Of a stretch of DNA of 64,000 nt, positions 1 through 8,564 are shown one piece after another. The notes under the pieces were generated by a model. The model made no database searches and had not been told where the DNA came from. It saw only the letters and a list, made by a program, of their open reading frames with translations. Within the stretch, counting starts at the first letter, position 1, and the number at the start of each line of letters is the position of its first letter. Source of the DNA: UBA288 sp050178135 (GTDB taxonomy: Archaea > Halobacteriota > Methanomicrobia > Methanomicrobiales > Methanospirillaceae); contig JBFXGJ010000001.1 of the NCBI GenBank assembly GCA_050178135.1, forward strand, positions 116,249-180,248. The letters run 5' to 3'. A program made the translations under genes and the position numbers.

Positions 1-2
1 CC

Positions 3-326
3 GCACCATCAGCCGAGCCACGGTACGAGGCAGGCGACCTCCTCAAGGGCGACCTCGCCAGCGCGGGGTTCGATGACCCGAACGGCACCCCAGTAGGAGC
101 GGCGATCGTGGTGCTCGAGTACCAGTCCCAGCCGGGCCAGTACGTCTATACCCTGGTACAACCGGTGGACGGTGGCTGGGCATACATCTACCCGGCAGAC
201 GATTGGGCGACGCGCCTTGCCCGAGAACGGGCGGTCTTCGAGGGCTACCGGCTCGACGTAGCCGGGTACGTCCAGGTCGGACAGCTTCATCCGGCGACGA
301 CTGCGAAGGCCAGCGGTTCGCTCTGA
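3..326 (+). CDS. C-terminal part of an unrecognised protein, cut by the window edge
   Basis: An open frame enters from the left edge and stops at 324-326, giving about 107 residues. It begins within EAGDLLKGDLASAGFDD and continues with a beta-rich, aromatic stretch (VYTLVQPVDGGWAYIYPADDW). The balanced composition and absence of Arg-rich antisense character suggest real coding, and the competing minus-strand frame (9-290) looks like its shadow. I do not recognise a family. The stop codon lies in an 8-bp inverted repeat that precedes the phosphoesterase gene 41 bp downstream, so the two could share regulation or be separated by that element. Confidence 0.55.
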   Translation, partial: APSAEPRYEAGDLLKGDLASAGFDDPNGTPVGAAIVVLEYQSQPGQYVYTLVQPVDGGWAYIYPADDWATRLARERAVFEGYRLDVAGYVQVGQLHPATTAKASGSL

Positions 327-344
327 TACAAACTCATATCAGAG
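321..344. promoter_or_regulatory. Perfect 8-bp inverted repeat between two genes
   Basis: CTCTGATA (321-328), 8-nt spacer, TATCAGAG (337-344). It overlaps the stop codon of the upstream gene and lies 24 bp before the ATG at 368. It could be an operator or a transcript hairpin. There is no T-run after it, so a terminator role is not favoured. Confidence 0.35.
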
Positions 345-367
345 AACGGTGCCAATCCGTCTCCGTC

Positions 368-868
368 ATGCGGATCGGGATAATCTCCGACACCCACGAT
401 CGCCGGGGGACGATCGAGACTGCCGTCGAACGGTTCAACCAGGCAGGGGTCGAATACGTACTCCATGCTGGTGATTACATCGCACCGTTCGTCGTCTCCT
501 GGCTCTCCCGCCTTGAGTGTCCGCTCGTGGGAGTCTTCGGGAACAACGATGGCGATAGGAGCCTTCTTTTGGAACGGTTCGACGAGCACGACCACCTTGA
601 ACTCCGCGGCGACTTTGCCCGGCTCGAACTGGACGGAGCTGCGATCGCACTTCTTCACGGTCACCAGAGGGAGCTGCTTACAGCACTCATCGATACCCAG
701 GGATTCGATTATGTTGTCCACGGCCATTCTCACCGGGCAGGCTGGTCCGAGCAGGGACGGACACGAGTCATCAACCCGGGGGAGGGGTGCGGTTATCTGA
801 CAGGACGTCCGACCGCCGCGCTGCTCGAGACGAGGGCCGGAACGTACGAGGTGGTGGTCCTGGAATGA
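368..868 (+). CDS. YfcE/MJ0936-type metallophosphoesterase
   Basis: This is a 166-residue calcineurin-like phosphodiesterase of the small YfcE/MJ0936 class, a cytosolic enzyme hydrolysing phosphodiester bonds with two metal ions. Metal-binding motifs are in order: DTHD at the N-terminus (IGIISDTHD), HAGD, GNND, LLHGH and the C-terminal VVHGHSH. Length matches the family (about 160-180). ATG 368 is chosen because it begins directly at the beta strand MRIGIISDTHD; the open frame extends upstream to 203 but that part has no family character. The stop overlaps the ATG of the following TPR gene (ATGA), so the two are probably co-transcribed. The physiological substrate cannot be read from sequence. 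Confidence 0.9.
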   Translation: MRIGIISDTHDRRGTIETAVERFNQAGVEYVLHAGDYIAPFVVSWLSRLECPLVGVFGNNDGDRSLLLERFDEHDHLELRGDFARLELDGAAIALLHGHQRELLTALIDTQGFDYVVHGHSHRAGWSEQGRTRVINPGEGCGYLTGRPTAALLETRAGTYEVVVLE

Positions 869-1602
869 CCGGAGAGGACTCTGGAGCGATTCTCGAGCGC
901 ACTGCCCTGCAGGTTGCATTCGGCCGGCACGGCGAGGCGATCTCGCTCGTAGAAGGAAGGCAGGATCTGCAGACCCTCCTGCTCCTGGCGACCGCCCTGG
1001 ACCGGACAGGCCGTCTCGTCGAGGCGCTCGACTGCTGCTCTACCGCCATCGCTGTGGCCCCCCTCGACCCCGATGCCTGGTTCGTGCAGGGACGCGTCCT
1101 CTTTCACTTCTCCGAGTTCGAGCAGGCGGCCCAAACGCTTGGACAGGCCATCCGTCTTGAGCCAGGGCATGTCGAGGCTCATTATCTCCTTGGCAACACC
1201 CTCTATGCCCAGGGCAGACTTGCCGATGCGCTCGAAGCGTACCGGGCAGTACTGGACTGGGAACCCCTTCATCCGAAGGCCCTCTATAACTGCGGGGTGA
1301 CCCTCGCCGACCTTTCACGATTCGACGAAGCGCTCGGACGCTACGATCAGGCGATCGAGATCGGCGGTGGAATACCTGCTCTGTTCACGAACCGGGGGGT
1401 CTGCCTCGCAGCGCTCGACCGTCTCCCGGAGGCGATCGAGGCGTTCTCGATGGCGGTCGAGATCGATCCCCGGGATCATGCTGCCTGGCACAACCGGGGC
1501 ATCGCTCACGCGCGTCTCGGCCAGGACGATGCGGCCAGGTACTGTTTTTCCCAGTGCCGGGCACTCACCGATCGGTCAGGTTCGCCGGGAGTCCAGCGAT
1601 GA
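865..1602 (+). CDS. TPR-repeat protein
   Basis: A 245-residue soluble protein made largely of tetratricopeptide repeats. From about residue 40 onward there are roughly five units with typical TPR spacing (for example LDPDAWFVQGRVLFHFSEFEQA and HPKALYNCGVTLADLSRFDEA). No signal peptide or membrane segment is visible. The ATG overlaps the phosphoesterase stop as ATGA, which fixes the start and implies translational coupling. TPRs mediate protein-protein contacts; no partner can be named, although the coupled phosphoesterase is the obvious candidate. Confidence 0.85.
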   Translation: MTGEDSGAILERTALQVAFGRHGEAISLVEGRQDLQTLLLLATALDRTGRLVEALDCCSTAIAVAPLDPDAWFVQGRVLFHFSEFEQAAQTLGQAIRLEPGHVEAHYLLGNTLYAQGRLADALEAYRAVLDWEPLHPKALYNCGVTLADLSRFDEALGRYDQAIEIGGGIPALFTNRGVCLAALDRLPEAIEAFSMAVEIDPRDHAAWHNRGIAHARLGQDDAARYCFSQCRALTDRSGSPGVQR

Positions 1603-1801
1603 CGATCCGGTTTTTCTGCTGGGTTCGAAGGGTCCGGGACAGTGTTCTGGCCTGGATCAGCCAGCAAACGGTACCGCTCGCACAACGTTAAACGCAGGGG
1701 GAATTCGCCGCCGGAATCGGTGCGATCCTGCGGCATCCCTCTCCATTACCGCCCCGAGAACCGCTGGCGGGCCATCATCGACCATCTCCTCGACAGCCAA
1801 T

Positions 1802-2530
1802 TCAACGGTTGGTCCCCAGTCGCTCGACCCGATAGGAGAGAAGGACGGTTCCGTCATCAGCGGGCTCCACGCCCGTTCGCTCCAGTCGTGGTTGATCCGC
1901 CCCTTCGAGGACGGGCGCTCCATCGGAGAAGAACCGGGGTCCCTGTCCTCCGACGATATACGGGCAGACGAGGACGTGGACCTCGTCTATCAGCCCTGCG
2001 CGGAGCAGGGCGGCATTCAACCGTCCTCCCGAGTCCACCCGTACCTGTCTCACATCAAACTCCTTCCTGAGATGGCAGAGTGCGCGGTACAGATCAACAC
2101 GGTCCCTCCCAATGACAATGGTGTCGACGTTCCTCGATTCGAGATAAGCCCGATGGGCCTCAGGCACCGATTCGGAGAGGAGTGCGACTCCCCCACGCCA
2201 GTACGGGAACTGCTGAAAGACCGACCAGGCACGCACACGTCCCCGCCCGTCTACGATCACGAAGAGCGGACGGGTGTCCCCGGAGCGTGGACGCTCCGGA
2301 ACAGGACCTTCGTCGTACTGGTTCTCCACCCCACTGTACCGCTCCAGTCCGATCACTACCGTCTCCGATCCCGACAGGACAGCCTCGACCTCAAACCGGG
2401 CAGCAATCGCGTAATAGTGCTCCAGGTCGATCGGAAAACCATCAAGACGACCGTCCAGGCTGATCGCGGAGAGCGAGATCACATGTGGACGACCCTCAAC
2501 ACTACCCTGGTCCATGAACCGGTGTCGCAT
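1802..2530 (-). CDS. RibD C-terminal/dihydrofolate reductase-fold reductase
   Basis: A 242-residue protein of the RibD_C family, which in archaea includes the NADPH-dependent reductase of diaminopyrimidine intermediates in riboflavin and deazaflavin synthesis. Visible signatures are SLDGR near residue 25 (family SxDGK region), VDSGGRLNAALL followed by GLIDEVHVLVCPYIVGG, the usual GG-xLN and LIDE segments. Length fits (about 220-240). It is divergent around the N-terminal nucleotide-binding part, so a related pteridine or unassigned reductase is possible. The start could be ATG 2530 or the sixth residue Met. It stands alone on the minus strand between plus-strand and minus-strand TPR genes. 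Confidence 0.75.
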   Translation of the reverse strand: MRHRFMDQGSVEGRPHVISLSAISLDGRLDGFPIDLEHYYAIAARFEVEAVLSGSETVVIGLERYSGVENQYDEGPVPERPRSGDTRPLFVIVDGRGRVRAWSVFQQFPYWRGGVALLSESVPEAHRAYLESRNVDTIVIGRDRVDLYRALCHLRKEFDVRQVRVDSGGRLNAALLRAGLIDEVHVLVCPYIVGGQGPRFFSDGAPVLEGADQPRLERTGVEPADDGTVLLSYRVERLGTNR

Positions 2531-2656
2531 CTCGCCGCGATGAACTGCTCGGTCGCACTGCGAAAGTGTTGTCGCGGTTCTATCCTGCTGCGGTTGCCCG
2601 GAAGATAACGAGGAAAGATGGGTTTGGGGGGCTCCTCCTCATTGGTCGAGGCGATC

Positions 2657-3736
2657 TCATTGCCGTGGGCGGAAGAGGAGAAGCGCGACCGAGAGGGCGA
2701 CTACGCTCAGGCTTGTGGGAAGAGAGGTCTGTGCCGTTGTCGGCGGGACGGTTGTGCGATTCACCGACACTGCCGAAACCCCTGCCTGGACTGCTGCGGC
2801 AGCCTCGCTCCGAAGTGCCTCTGCTGCGTCGTCGCTCGGGTGGAGCTCGATCAGGGTATTCAGTACGTCGACCGCCTCCTGGGACCTACCGAGATCGATC
2901 AGGAGCGCCCCTTTCAGATAAAGGACATCGCGGTTCTCGGGGTCGTTCTTGAGGACACTCTCAACGAGCCAGAGCGCATCTTCATACTTCCCCTGGTCGG
3001 CCAGCAGGACCGCTTTTCCCATCAGGGCAAGAGAGGAGAGCGGTCGTTCCCTCAACCAGCTGTCGTAGGCCTCGAGGGCCTCGGCCGTCCGGTTCTGGCT
3101 GACCAGCAGCGTGGTCAGTGCCTCGTTGGCATCGGTTGACCCCGGACGAGAATCCACAGCTCGTCGAAAGTATCGTTCGGCCTCCACAGGATCGGTCGCC
3201 ATCACCTGCTCACCGCGGTTGATCAGGGCGTCCACGTGGTGCGGATCGATAGCGAGAGCCCGGTCAAGTGCGGCGCGCGCGTCGGACCTGGAGTCCGCAC
3301 CGTCCTGGAGCGAGAGCACCCCGCCGTGGATGTCCCAGGCGTCGGCCGATTCGGGAGAGAACTGGACGAGCCTCTCGGATACGGTCCGTGCCGCCGCGAA
3401 TTCGCCGTTTCCGACACGGAGGCCCACCTCGAATGCAAGGGCCGCTCTGTCCTGGGGATTGGAGGTGAGTCGATCCTCGACCTCCGAAAGCCCCTCCGCG
3501 AATCGGTCGGAGTAGGCCATGACCAGGCCACGTACCAGCCAGGAGCGAAGGTGGTCGGGGTAGGTCGCCTGCATATCATTAAGGCCCCGCACTGCCTCGT
3601 CCAGGCGACCCATGCGCATGAGGTCGGTGACCTGGTCGAGCTCTTCCTCTACCATGTTCTCCGCTCCGCTGGCAAAGGGGACGAAGGTGAGGAGGACCTG
3701 GAAGGCGAGGATCGCAGTCAGCAATCGGGTTCTCAT
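2657..3736 (-). CDS. Secreted/anchored TPR protein
   Basis: About 359 residues. The N-terminus (MRTRLLTAILAF followed by a hydrophobic core to PFASGAEN) is a clear signal peptide, which is why ATG 3736 is preferred over the upstream in-frame GTG. The body contains about eight TPR-like units (residues 30-310). It ends in a Thr/Pro-rich stretch (NRTTVPPTTAQTS) and a C-terminal hydrophobic helix closing with RPRQ, the layout of an S-layer or membrane-anchored surface protein; no PGF or other sorting motif is seen. Inference: TPR scaffold on the outer face of the membrane. A 5-bp hairpin lies about 40 nt upstream of the start. Confidence 0.75.
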   Translation of the reverse strand: MRTRLLTAILAFQVLLTFVPFASGAENMVEEELDQVTDLMRMGRLDEAVRGLNDMQATYPDHLRSWLVRGLVMAYSDRFAEGLSEVEDRLTSNPQDRAALAFEVGLRVGNGEFAAARTVSERLVQFSPESADAWDIHGGVLSLQDGADSRSDARAALDRALAIDPHHVDALINRGEQVMATDPVEAERYFRRAVDSRPGSTDANEALTTLLVSQNRTAEALEAYDSWLRERPLSSLALMGKAVLLADQGKYEDALWLVESVLKNDPENRDVLYLKGALLIDLGRSQEAVDVLNTLIELHPSDDAAEALRSEAAAAVQAGVSAVSVNRTTVPPTTAQTSLPTSLSVVALSVALLLFRPRQ

Positions 3737-4100
3737 TGCGCAGATTACCTCTGCACCAGTTCCTAAAACCATTCCGCCTTCAGGCGGTTCGAGAAACCTG
3801 GCGGGGGATCATTCAATTTTTCAGCACAACGGCTGGCGCTCCACCTTGATGTCTCCCGTTCCTTACCTCCCGGACCGTGTACGCACGTTTGATGACAGTG
3901 CATCGATCAGTTTTTTGACCTCCGGCTTCGGCAAGGGTCCAGGTGGAACGACCGTTATCTTCACCGTCCGCAGTCGGTTGGAAGGCAATGTCGAAGGGAA
4001 GCTTTTCCCGGAGCCGTGTTTATATTTCAATTCACGCCCGGTTACCGGATCAGAGTCTTTATTCCCGGTTCGGTGCAAGGTTGTTAATCGAGGTCCCAAC
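3737..4100. other. Divergent intergenic region with hairpin and TATA-like box
   Basis: 364 bases without a convincing gene. It holds a compact hairpin CCGCC-TTCA-GGCGG at 3774-3787 in the presumed leader of the minus-strand TPR gene and a TATA-like TTTATATTT at 4019-4027, about 75 bases before the GTG of the plus-strand zinc-ribbon gene. The rest shows no repeats I could pick out. Confidence 0.45.
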
Positions 4101-5654
4101 GTGGCGGAATGTCCCAACTGCGGCACGGAGGTACGGCCGGAATGGTCGCTCTGTCCCCATTGCAAGGTCAACATGCGGACCTTCACGGGATCTCCGCGAG
4201 GCCGGGTGACCCGTCCTCCTCCCATCGATCTTCCGGCCCCTCCTCAATCCGGTTCACCCCCAGTTCTTGTCCCCGCCCCCGCCCTGGCAGCGGTTGTGCC
4301 GGGCGTGCCCACCTCGCCGGTGCTCGCAATTCCTGTCCAGGACGGGACTGTCGCACCGCCAGGCCTGGCAACCCCGGAAAAAGCCGACCTGGCTCCCCGG
4401 TCATGTTCTCGTTGCGGGGCCCCGGTGGTCTCGCCCGATTCCGTCTACTGCATGCGGTGCGGTCACCGGATCGACCGTTCGCCGCTCATTGACCGTGTAC
4501 AGAAGACTCTCTCGAGTCCGCTAGTCGTCGGAGGTCTCACCGCATTATTCGTCCTCCTCCTGGTTGGGCTCGTCTTCGCCCAGGGGCTCGGGACCCCGAT
4601 ACCGAGCGGGACAGAGGGCGGAACGGGTCTCGCCTCGGAGGCAGGCGGACCGCTGAACGCGCCACCATCGACCCCGACTCCTACGCCAGAGGTGTCGCGC
4701 CCGCCGGTTATCGAGGTCCCGGAGGTGATATCGCTCCCGACGAACGTGACGCAGAACGCGACCCCGCGTCCACTCGAGACCGTGCTCTTGGTCCGGACCC
4801 TGGACCGGTATATCCAGGACGCTGGGGGGGACGGTGATGACCTGCTCGCGACCCCCTCTTCATCCCTGACCCTCCTACCCACCTCCTCCACGCCGGGTTC
4901 GGTTATCACGATGACACCGGGGCCGGTCGGTGATCATGTCTGGGCGGGAGAGGGCAACTACGTCACCCCCTCCTTTGTTCTGGACGCCGGGGAAGTCCGA
5001 CTCGAACTCGTCGCCAGGGAACTGACGATGGCGCAGCTCCTCGACGCGAACCGGACCGTTCTTGGGCTCGTCACGGCAGGCCCGAACACCGGGGGAACGA
5101 CGATCCGCATTCCGGAAACGGGTGCCTGCCGGATCGAGGTCTGGCCGTTCGGGACCGGACTCTGGACCGTTCGGGTGACACAGATCGCCCCCGCGACGCC
5201 GCCCATCGCCCCTGCACCGACAGGGATACCGGCGCCGGTCCCATCTCCAACCACGCCGGGCACCCCTGGTCCCTCCCCGTCAATGCCACCCAGTCCGGTG
5301 TCGACCCCTTTTCCACAACCTCCTGTGAATGTGACGCCGAACGAGACAGCGCCGCCATCTCCCACGCAGACTCTGACCCCGCCCCCGACCCAGGCCCCAC
5401 ACACCTTTACCGGTAACGGGAGCGCCGTGACACCGTACTTCCAGCTCAACCCGGGAGTTGCCCTCTTCCGCTATAGCTACCTGGGGGATGGGCCGTTCAC
5501 GGTCGCCCTTATCAATGGCTCTGGTGAGGTGGTTGACCAGGTGGTCCAGGCGAACGGGACCGTCTCGGGCTCGAAGGCGGTCGGTATCCCGAGACTGGAG
5601 AACCATCTCCTCAGCATCGAAGCGGGGGGAGGGTGGGAGATCTCTGTCGGGTAG
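4101..5654 (+). CDS. Membrane protein with double zinc ribbon and Pro/Thr-rich extracellular part
   Basis: GTG 4101 is preferred: it is preceded by GAGGT at proper spacing and starts exactly at the first zinc ribbon (AECPNCG...CPHC). The 517-residue product has a second ribbon near residues 95-117 (CSRCGAPV...CMRCG), one transmembrane helix near 140-160 (LVVGGLTALFVLLLVGLVFA), and then Pro/Thr-rich linkers around two related beta domains. Each domain starts with the pattern G-x-G-x-x-VTP-x-F-x-L (about residues 275-360 and 435-517). Predicted topology is ribbons in the cytosol and repeats outside. Such architecture is common for archaeal surface proteins of unknown role; I assign no function. 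The upstream open frame (from 3612) is antisense to the neighbouring gene and rejected. Confidence 0.75.
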   Translation: MAECPNCGTEVRPEWSLCPHCKVNMRTFTGSPRGRVTRPPPIDLPAPPQSGSPPVLVPAPALAAVVPGVPTSPVLAIPVQDGTVAPPGLATPEKADLAPRSCSRCGAPVVSPDSVYCMRCGHRIDRSPLIDRVQKTLSSPLVVGGLTALFVLLLVGLVFAQGLGTPIPSGTEGGTGLASEAGGPLNAPPSTPTPTPEVSRPPVIEVPEVISLPTNVTQNATPRPLETVLLVRTLDRYIQDAGGDGDDLLATPSSSLTLLPTSSTPGSVITMTPGPVGDHVWAGEGNYVTPSFVLDAGEVRLELVARELTMAQLLDANRTVLGLVTAGPNTGGTTIRIPETGACRIEVWPFGTGLWTVRVTQIAPATPPIAPAPTGIPAPVPSPTTPGTPGPSPSMPPSPVSTPFPQPPVNVTPNETAPPSPTQTLTPPPTQAPHTFTGNGSAVTPYFQLNPGVALFRYSYLGDGPFTVALINGSGEVVDQVVQANGTVSGSKAVGIPRLENHLLSIEAGGGWEISVG

Positions 5655-5662
5655 GCATCCTG

Positions 5663-6184
5663 TTAGGACGGGCGACGATGCATCAGGTAAAGCCCGAGTC
5701 CAAGACAGACGATGCCGATTGGAATCACCAGCGATTCAACCGGCATGTTGCCGTACCCCGCGATCTGCACCAGTTCCAGGAACTGGACAAAGAGGATGAT
5801 GATGATCACCTGCGCGAGAGATGTCTTGAGGTCAGCGATATCCTTCACTCGAAAGACGGTTGAATTATCATCCGCCGCGCGCTCGCTCTTCACAAAGAGG
5901 CCGAAGACCCCGAATGAAAAGATCAACATCACCAGGCCGAAGAGGAAGGCATCGACTGCCCCGATCAGGTTGATCGTCGCGACCGTGTCCCGTGCCAGGT
6001 TGGAGGGAAGATGGCTCTCGAATCCCAATCCCTGAAGGAACCCGCTTCCGGTGAAGAAGTAGACGCCGGCGTTGACCGTTCGAACCGCTCCGATCAGGAA
6101 CATCAGGGTCGATCCGAGAAACGTGAAGCTGACAGCAATCAGGCTGAGGTATCGGAAAGAGGCGAGACCTGCCATTCGCACCAT
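5663..6184 (-). CDS. UPF0114 (YqhA-like) integral membrane protein
   Basis: About 173 residues with four predicted transmembrane helices. The second and third helices carry the family pattern seen in E. coli YqhA: a VD-(x)-GLVMLIFSFGVFGLFV-like segment followed by DIADLKTSLAQVIIIILFVQFLEL. ATG 6184 is chosen because GGTGAG precedes it at a suitable distance and TTTTTATC upstream resembles a TATA box; an in-frame start 39 bases further upstream would cut into that signal. Function of the family is not established. The gene converges with the zinc-ribbon gene, leaving only 8 bases between the stops. Confidence 0.8.
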   Translation of the reverse strand: MVRMAGLASFRYLSLIAVSFTFLGSTLMFLIGAVRTVNAGVYFFTGSGFLQGLGFESHLPSNLARDTVATINLIGAVDAFLFGLVMLIFSFGVFGLFVKSERAADDNSTVFRVKDIADLKTSLAQVIIIILFVQFLELVQIAGYGNMPVESLVIPIGIVCLGLGLYLMHRRPS

Positions 6185-6258
6185 TATTGTGGACTCACCA
6201 GATAAAAAGACGAAGGCGTCCAACTCGCCGACAGATAGATGGAGTGATGCGATGAGAG

Positions 6259-6660
6259 ATGGTAATCATGGACGATGAGGGAGAGGACGTGGTCGCATCG
6301 TTCGACAAATGCGCTTTTGCCCGGACTCTCGGTCTCCGGATAATCTCGGTGGTTTCGGGTATCGTGGATGTCGAGATGGATCCGTCGTGCGCGCTCAACC
6401 GAAACGGCGCAGTCCATGGGGGGGCGATCTTCGCGCTGGCCGACCATGCCTTTGGAGCGGCAGCCAACCTTGCAGGGGAAGAGGTGGCGCTCGGCGCCGA
6501 GATCGTCTACCTGCGACCAGGGACCGGGCGGTTGGTTGCACGTGCAGAGCGCACCGGAGAGACCGATGCGATATCGCTCTACCGGGTCGAGGTCCGTCAG
6601 GATGATCGCCTCGTCGCGGTCTTCTCCGGGCACGGGTACCGCCTTACCCGGAATGCCTGA
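6259..6660 (+). CDS. PaaI-family hotdog thioesterase
   Basis: A 133-residue hotdog-fold protein of the PaaI/DUF4442 thioesterase group. The hallmark is NRNGAVHGGAIFALADHAFGAAA (here split as NGAVHGG and ALADHAFG), containing the HGG loop and catalytic Asp that bind the acyl-CoA thioester, followed by strands ending in FSGHGYRL. GGAGTGAT at 6241-6248 is a good ribosome site for ATG 6259; ATG 6268 is an alternative. In archaea such enzymes are thought to hydrolyse acyl- or aryl-CoA esters; the natural substrate is unknown. The gene is followed 47 bp later by an acetyltransferase gene. Confidence 0.88.
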   Translation: MVIMDDEGEDVVASFDKCAFARTLGLRIISVVSGIVDVEMDPSCALNRNGAVHGGAIFALADHAFGAAANLAGEEVALGAEIVYLRPGTGRLVARAERTGETDAISLYRVEVRQDDRLVAVFSGHGYRLTRNA

Positions 6661-6707
6661 ACCTCCGGGACGACCCCTTATCCCGCAGCGGGTGCAACCT
6701 GATCCCA

Positions 6708-7160
6708 ATGGCAGAGGTGATCGTTCGACCGGCGCGACAGGAGGACTGTGGACACCTGCTCGAACTGGTTCGGGAACTTGCAGTATACGAACGAGCTCCG
6801 CGCGCTGTCATCATCACGCCTGCTGCGTTTGAAGAGGCAGGTTTCGGTCCGACTCCAGTCTGGGAGGCGGTGGTTGCCGAGGACGGTGGAACCCTGGTCG
6901 GGTTCGCGCTCTGGTTCATCAGGTTCTCGACCTGGACCGGATGCCGGCTCTACCTGGAGGACATCATCGTGACGAGTTCCAGACGCGGAGAGGGTATCGG
7001 TCGACGCCTCTTCGAGATGGTTCTCTCCGTGGCGCGGGACCGAGGGTACTCCGGCATGTCCTGGCAGATGCTGGAGTGGAACGAGCCGGCCCGCGTCTTC
7101 TACGACCGTTTCGACACGCGGTACGACGTTGAATGGTTGAACTGTCACATCGATCTCTGA
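6708..7160 (+). CDS. Diamine/spermidine N-acetyltransferase-like GNAT protein
   Basis: 150 residues of the GNAT fold, closest in pattern to diamine acetyltransferases (SSAT). Diagnostic parts are the STW-x-G-x-x-LYLEDI strand, the acetyl-CoA pyrophosphate loop RRGEGIGRRLFE (R/Q-x-x-G-x-G/A), and the WQMLEWNEPARVFYDRF segment that in SSATs reads WQVLDWN-x-x-x-x-FY. It would acetylate a polyamine or small amine, which fits the putrescine-forming fusion enzyme at 49517. Its stop codon lies exactly at the left boundary of the mobile-element debris, so the last residues may have been altered by the insertion, though the length is close to normal. Confidence 0.85.
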   Translation: MAEVIVRPARQEDCGHLLELVRELAVYERAPRAVIITPAAFEEAGFGPTPVWEAVVAEDGGTLVGFALWFIRFSTWTGCRLYLEDIIVTSSRRGEGIGRRLFEMVLSVARDRGYSGMSWQMLEWNEPARVFYDRFDTRYDVEWLNCHIDL

Positions 7161-7161
7161 C

Positions 7162-8283
7162 CAGCTCCTGGTTTCGATAGGTCTTTCTTCGCACGATATT
7201 CCCACCCGGGTCACCGGGTACCTTCCGCTCTCTCGCATCGGCGATGCGTGGGAGAAGCTTGACAATAGTCTTGAGATCTCGGCGGACTGTGATCCTCGTA
7301 CCCTCTCCCGTGTCCTGACCACTGTCGGCGGTGACCGGGCTGGTCAGCAGGCGGTGTTTCAGTATCTCTCTTCTCAGTCCCGGCAATTGGTGTATGACCT
7401 CTCGTTTATCTTCTCCTATTCCGACACGGTGAATCTCGCGGAGTTCGGGTACAATGCCGAAGGCGTGTGGCTGCCGCAGGTCAACATCGCGCTCTTCAGT
7501 GCGACGGATACCGGACTCCCGGTGATGATCCGGGCACTCCCGGGCTCGGTCAGGGATGTCACCACGCTCCTCCGGTCACTCCGGGAGATCGATACGTCAC
7601 GGATCATGCTTGTTCTCGATCGCGGTTTTGTCTCGGACCAGAACGAGAAGACCTTGATCGAGGAAAAGATTCCATTCATTCTTCCCCAGCGCCGCAACAG
7701 CACCCGATATTTGACGCGGATCCACCTCACCGATCATTTCTTCTACCACAAACGGTTGATCCATGCCGGAAAACGGGAGACAAATGGGCTGACGCTCTAT
7801 CTTTTCGAAGATGCGGATCTTGCAGTGGAAGAGCACAAGACGCTGTATCATCTGTTTGATGAGGGGGAGATCGATCGCGAGACACTGAAGCGCCGGTTGA
7901 AACGGGCCGGGCGGATCCTGATCCTCTCCTCGATTGCGACAGAACCTCAGGAGATCTATGAGACGTATAAGTCCAGAAACCTGGTGGAGAGTCATTTTGC
8001 CGCCTTTAAGGGCCTGATTCAGGCGGACAAACTCTATCTCAGAGATGCAACGGCGGTCTTTGGACACGTGTTCATCGGATTTCTCTGCCTCTATCTCTAC
8101 TGCCAGATCTTGAACCGGATTAAGCGGGCGGGACTCTCCGCGCATCTCTCACCGCAGGGGCTCCTCCTGAAGTTGTCAAAGGTATATGCAGTGACCGGTG
8201 ATGAGAAGAGGTGGATTACCGAGGTGCCGAAGAAGGTGCTGCAGGTGACGAAGAAACTCAACCTGGATATAGTCCCTAATTGA
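7162..8283 (+). pseudogene. 5'-truncated IS4/IS1634-like transposase
   Basis: The frame is open from 7162 and runs with transposase character to the stop at 8281-8283 (about 373 residues); a GTG at 7354 is only an internal codon. DDE residues are visible: YDLSFIFSYSD (first Asp), LVLDRGF (second Asp) and the Y-x-x-YKSRNLVESHF signature carrying the Glu. Full-length relatives of this class are usually about 500 or more residues, so the N-terminal DNA-binding part is missing, cut at the acetyltransferase boundary. The 3' end abuts the broken integrase copy. It is probably inactive. Family assignment below IS4-superfamily level is by pattern only. Confidence 0.75.
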
Positions 8284-8307
8284 TGAGGAGTTTGGTTTCG
8301 AAATGGC

Positions 8308-8564
8308 CCGATAAACCGGCGCCAGGTGACCATCTGGAAGGCGATCTTGTTCACCCGGGACACGCTGAGCTGTTTCTGGGCTGCTATCTCGTCGATCCAC
8401 GTGCGGAGCAGGGTAACGTCGTCCTCGGTGAGCGTCCCATCGGCCAGGTGGCGCGCGAATGAGTTCTCGACAAGTTCGGGCCGCTGGTGGTGGAAATTGC
8501 GGTCATGCCGCGTTGGTGCTCGAGGTCTTTGACCTGGTGTCATGGAGGGGGTGATGTCGATCAT
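8308..8564 (-). pseudogene. N-terminal fragment of a tyrosine recombinase
   Basis: The first 90 or so residues (RDRNFHHQRPELVENSF through NKIAFQMVTWRRFIGPFR) match the upstream region of the recombinase at 8957-10066. The DNA from 8308-8504 aligns without gaps to 10020-10216 (constant offset 1712), by eye about 85% identical, and the last 60 or so bases are identical. Similarity stops at 8308, next to the transposase 3' end, so the gene was broken there and everything after the N-terminal region is lost. Unlike the longer copy, this fragment retains in-frame ATG codons (8564 and 8543) before the conserved segment. Confidence 0.7.

Noticed and set aside
1367..2608. 413-codon plus-strand frame over the RibD-like gene
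   Set aside because: Ser/Arg/Pro-rich, overlaps the end of the TPR gene in another frame and is the mirror of the minus-strand reductase.
3863..4225. 120-codon minus-strand frame between the TPR and zinc-ribbon genes
   Set aside because: It runs into the zinc-ribbon coding region as an antisense frame and has no family resemblance; a GTG with a ribosome site on the plus strand explains the region better.
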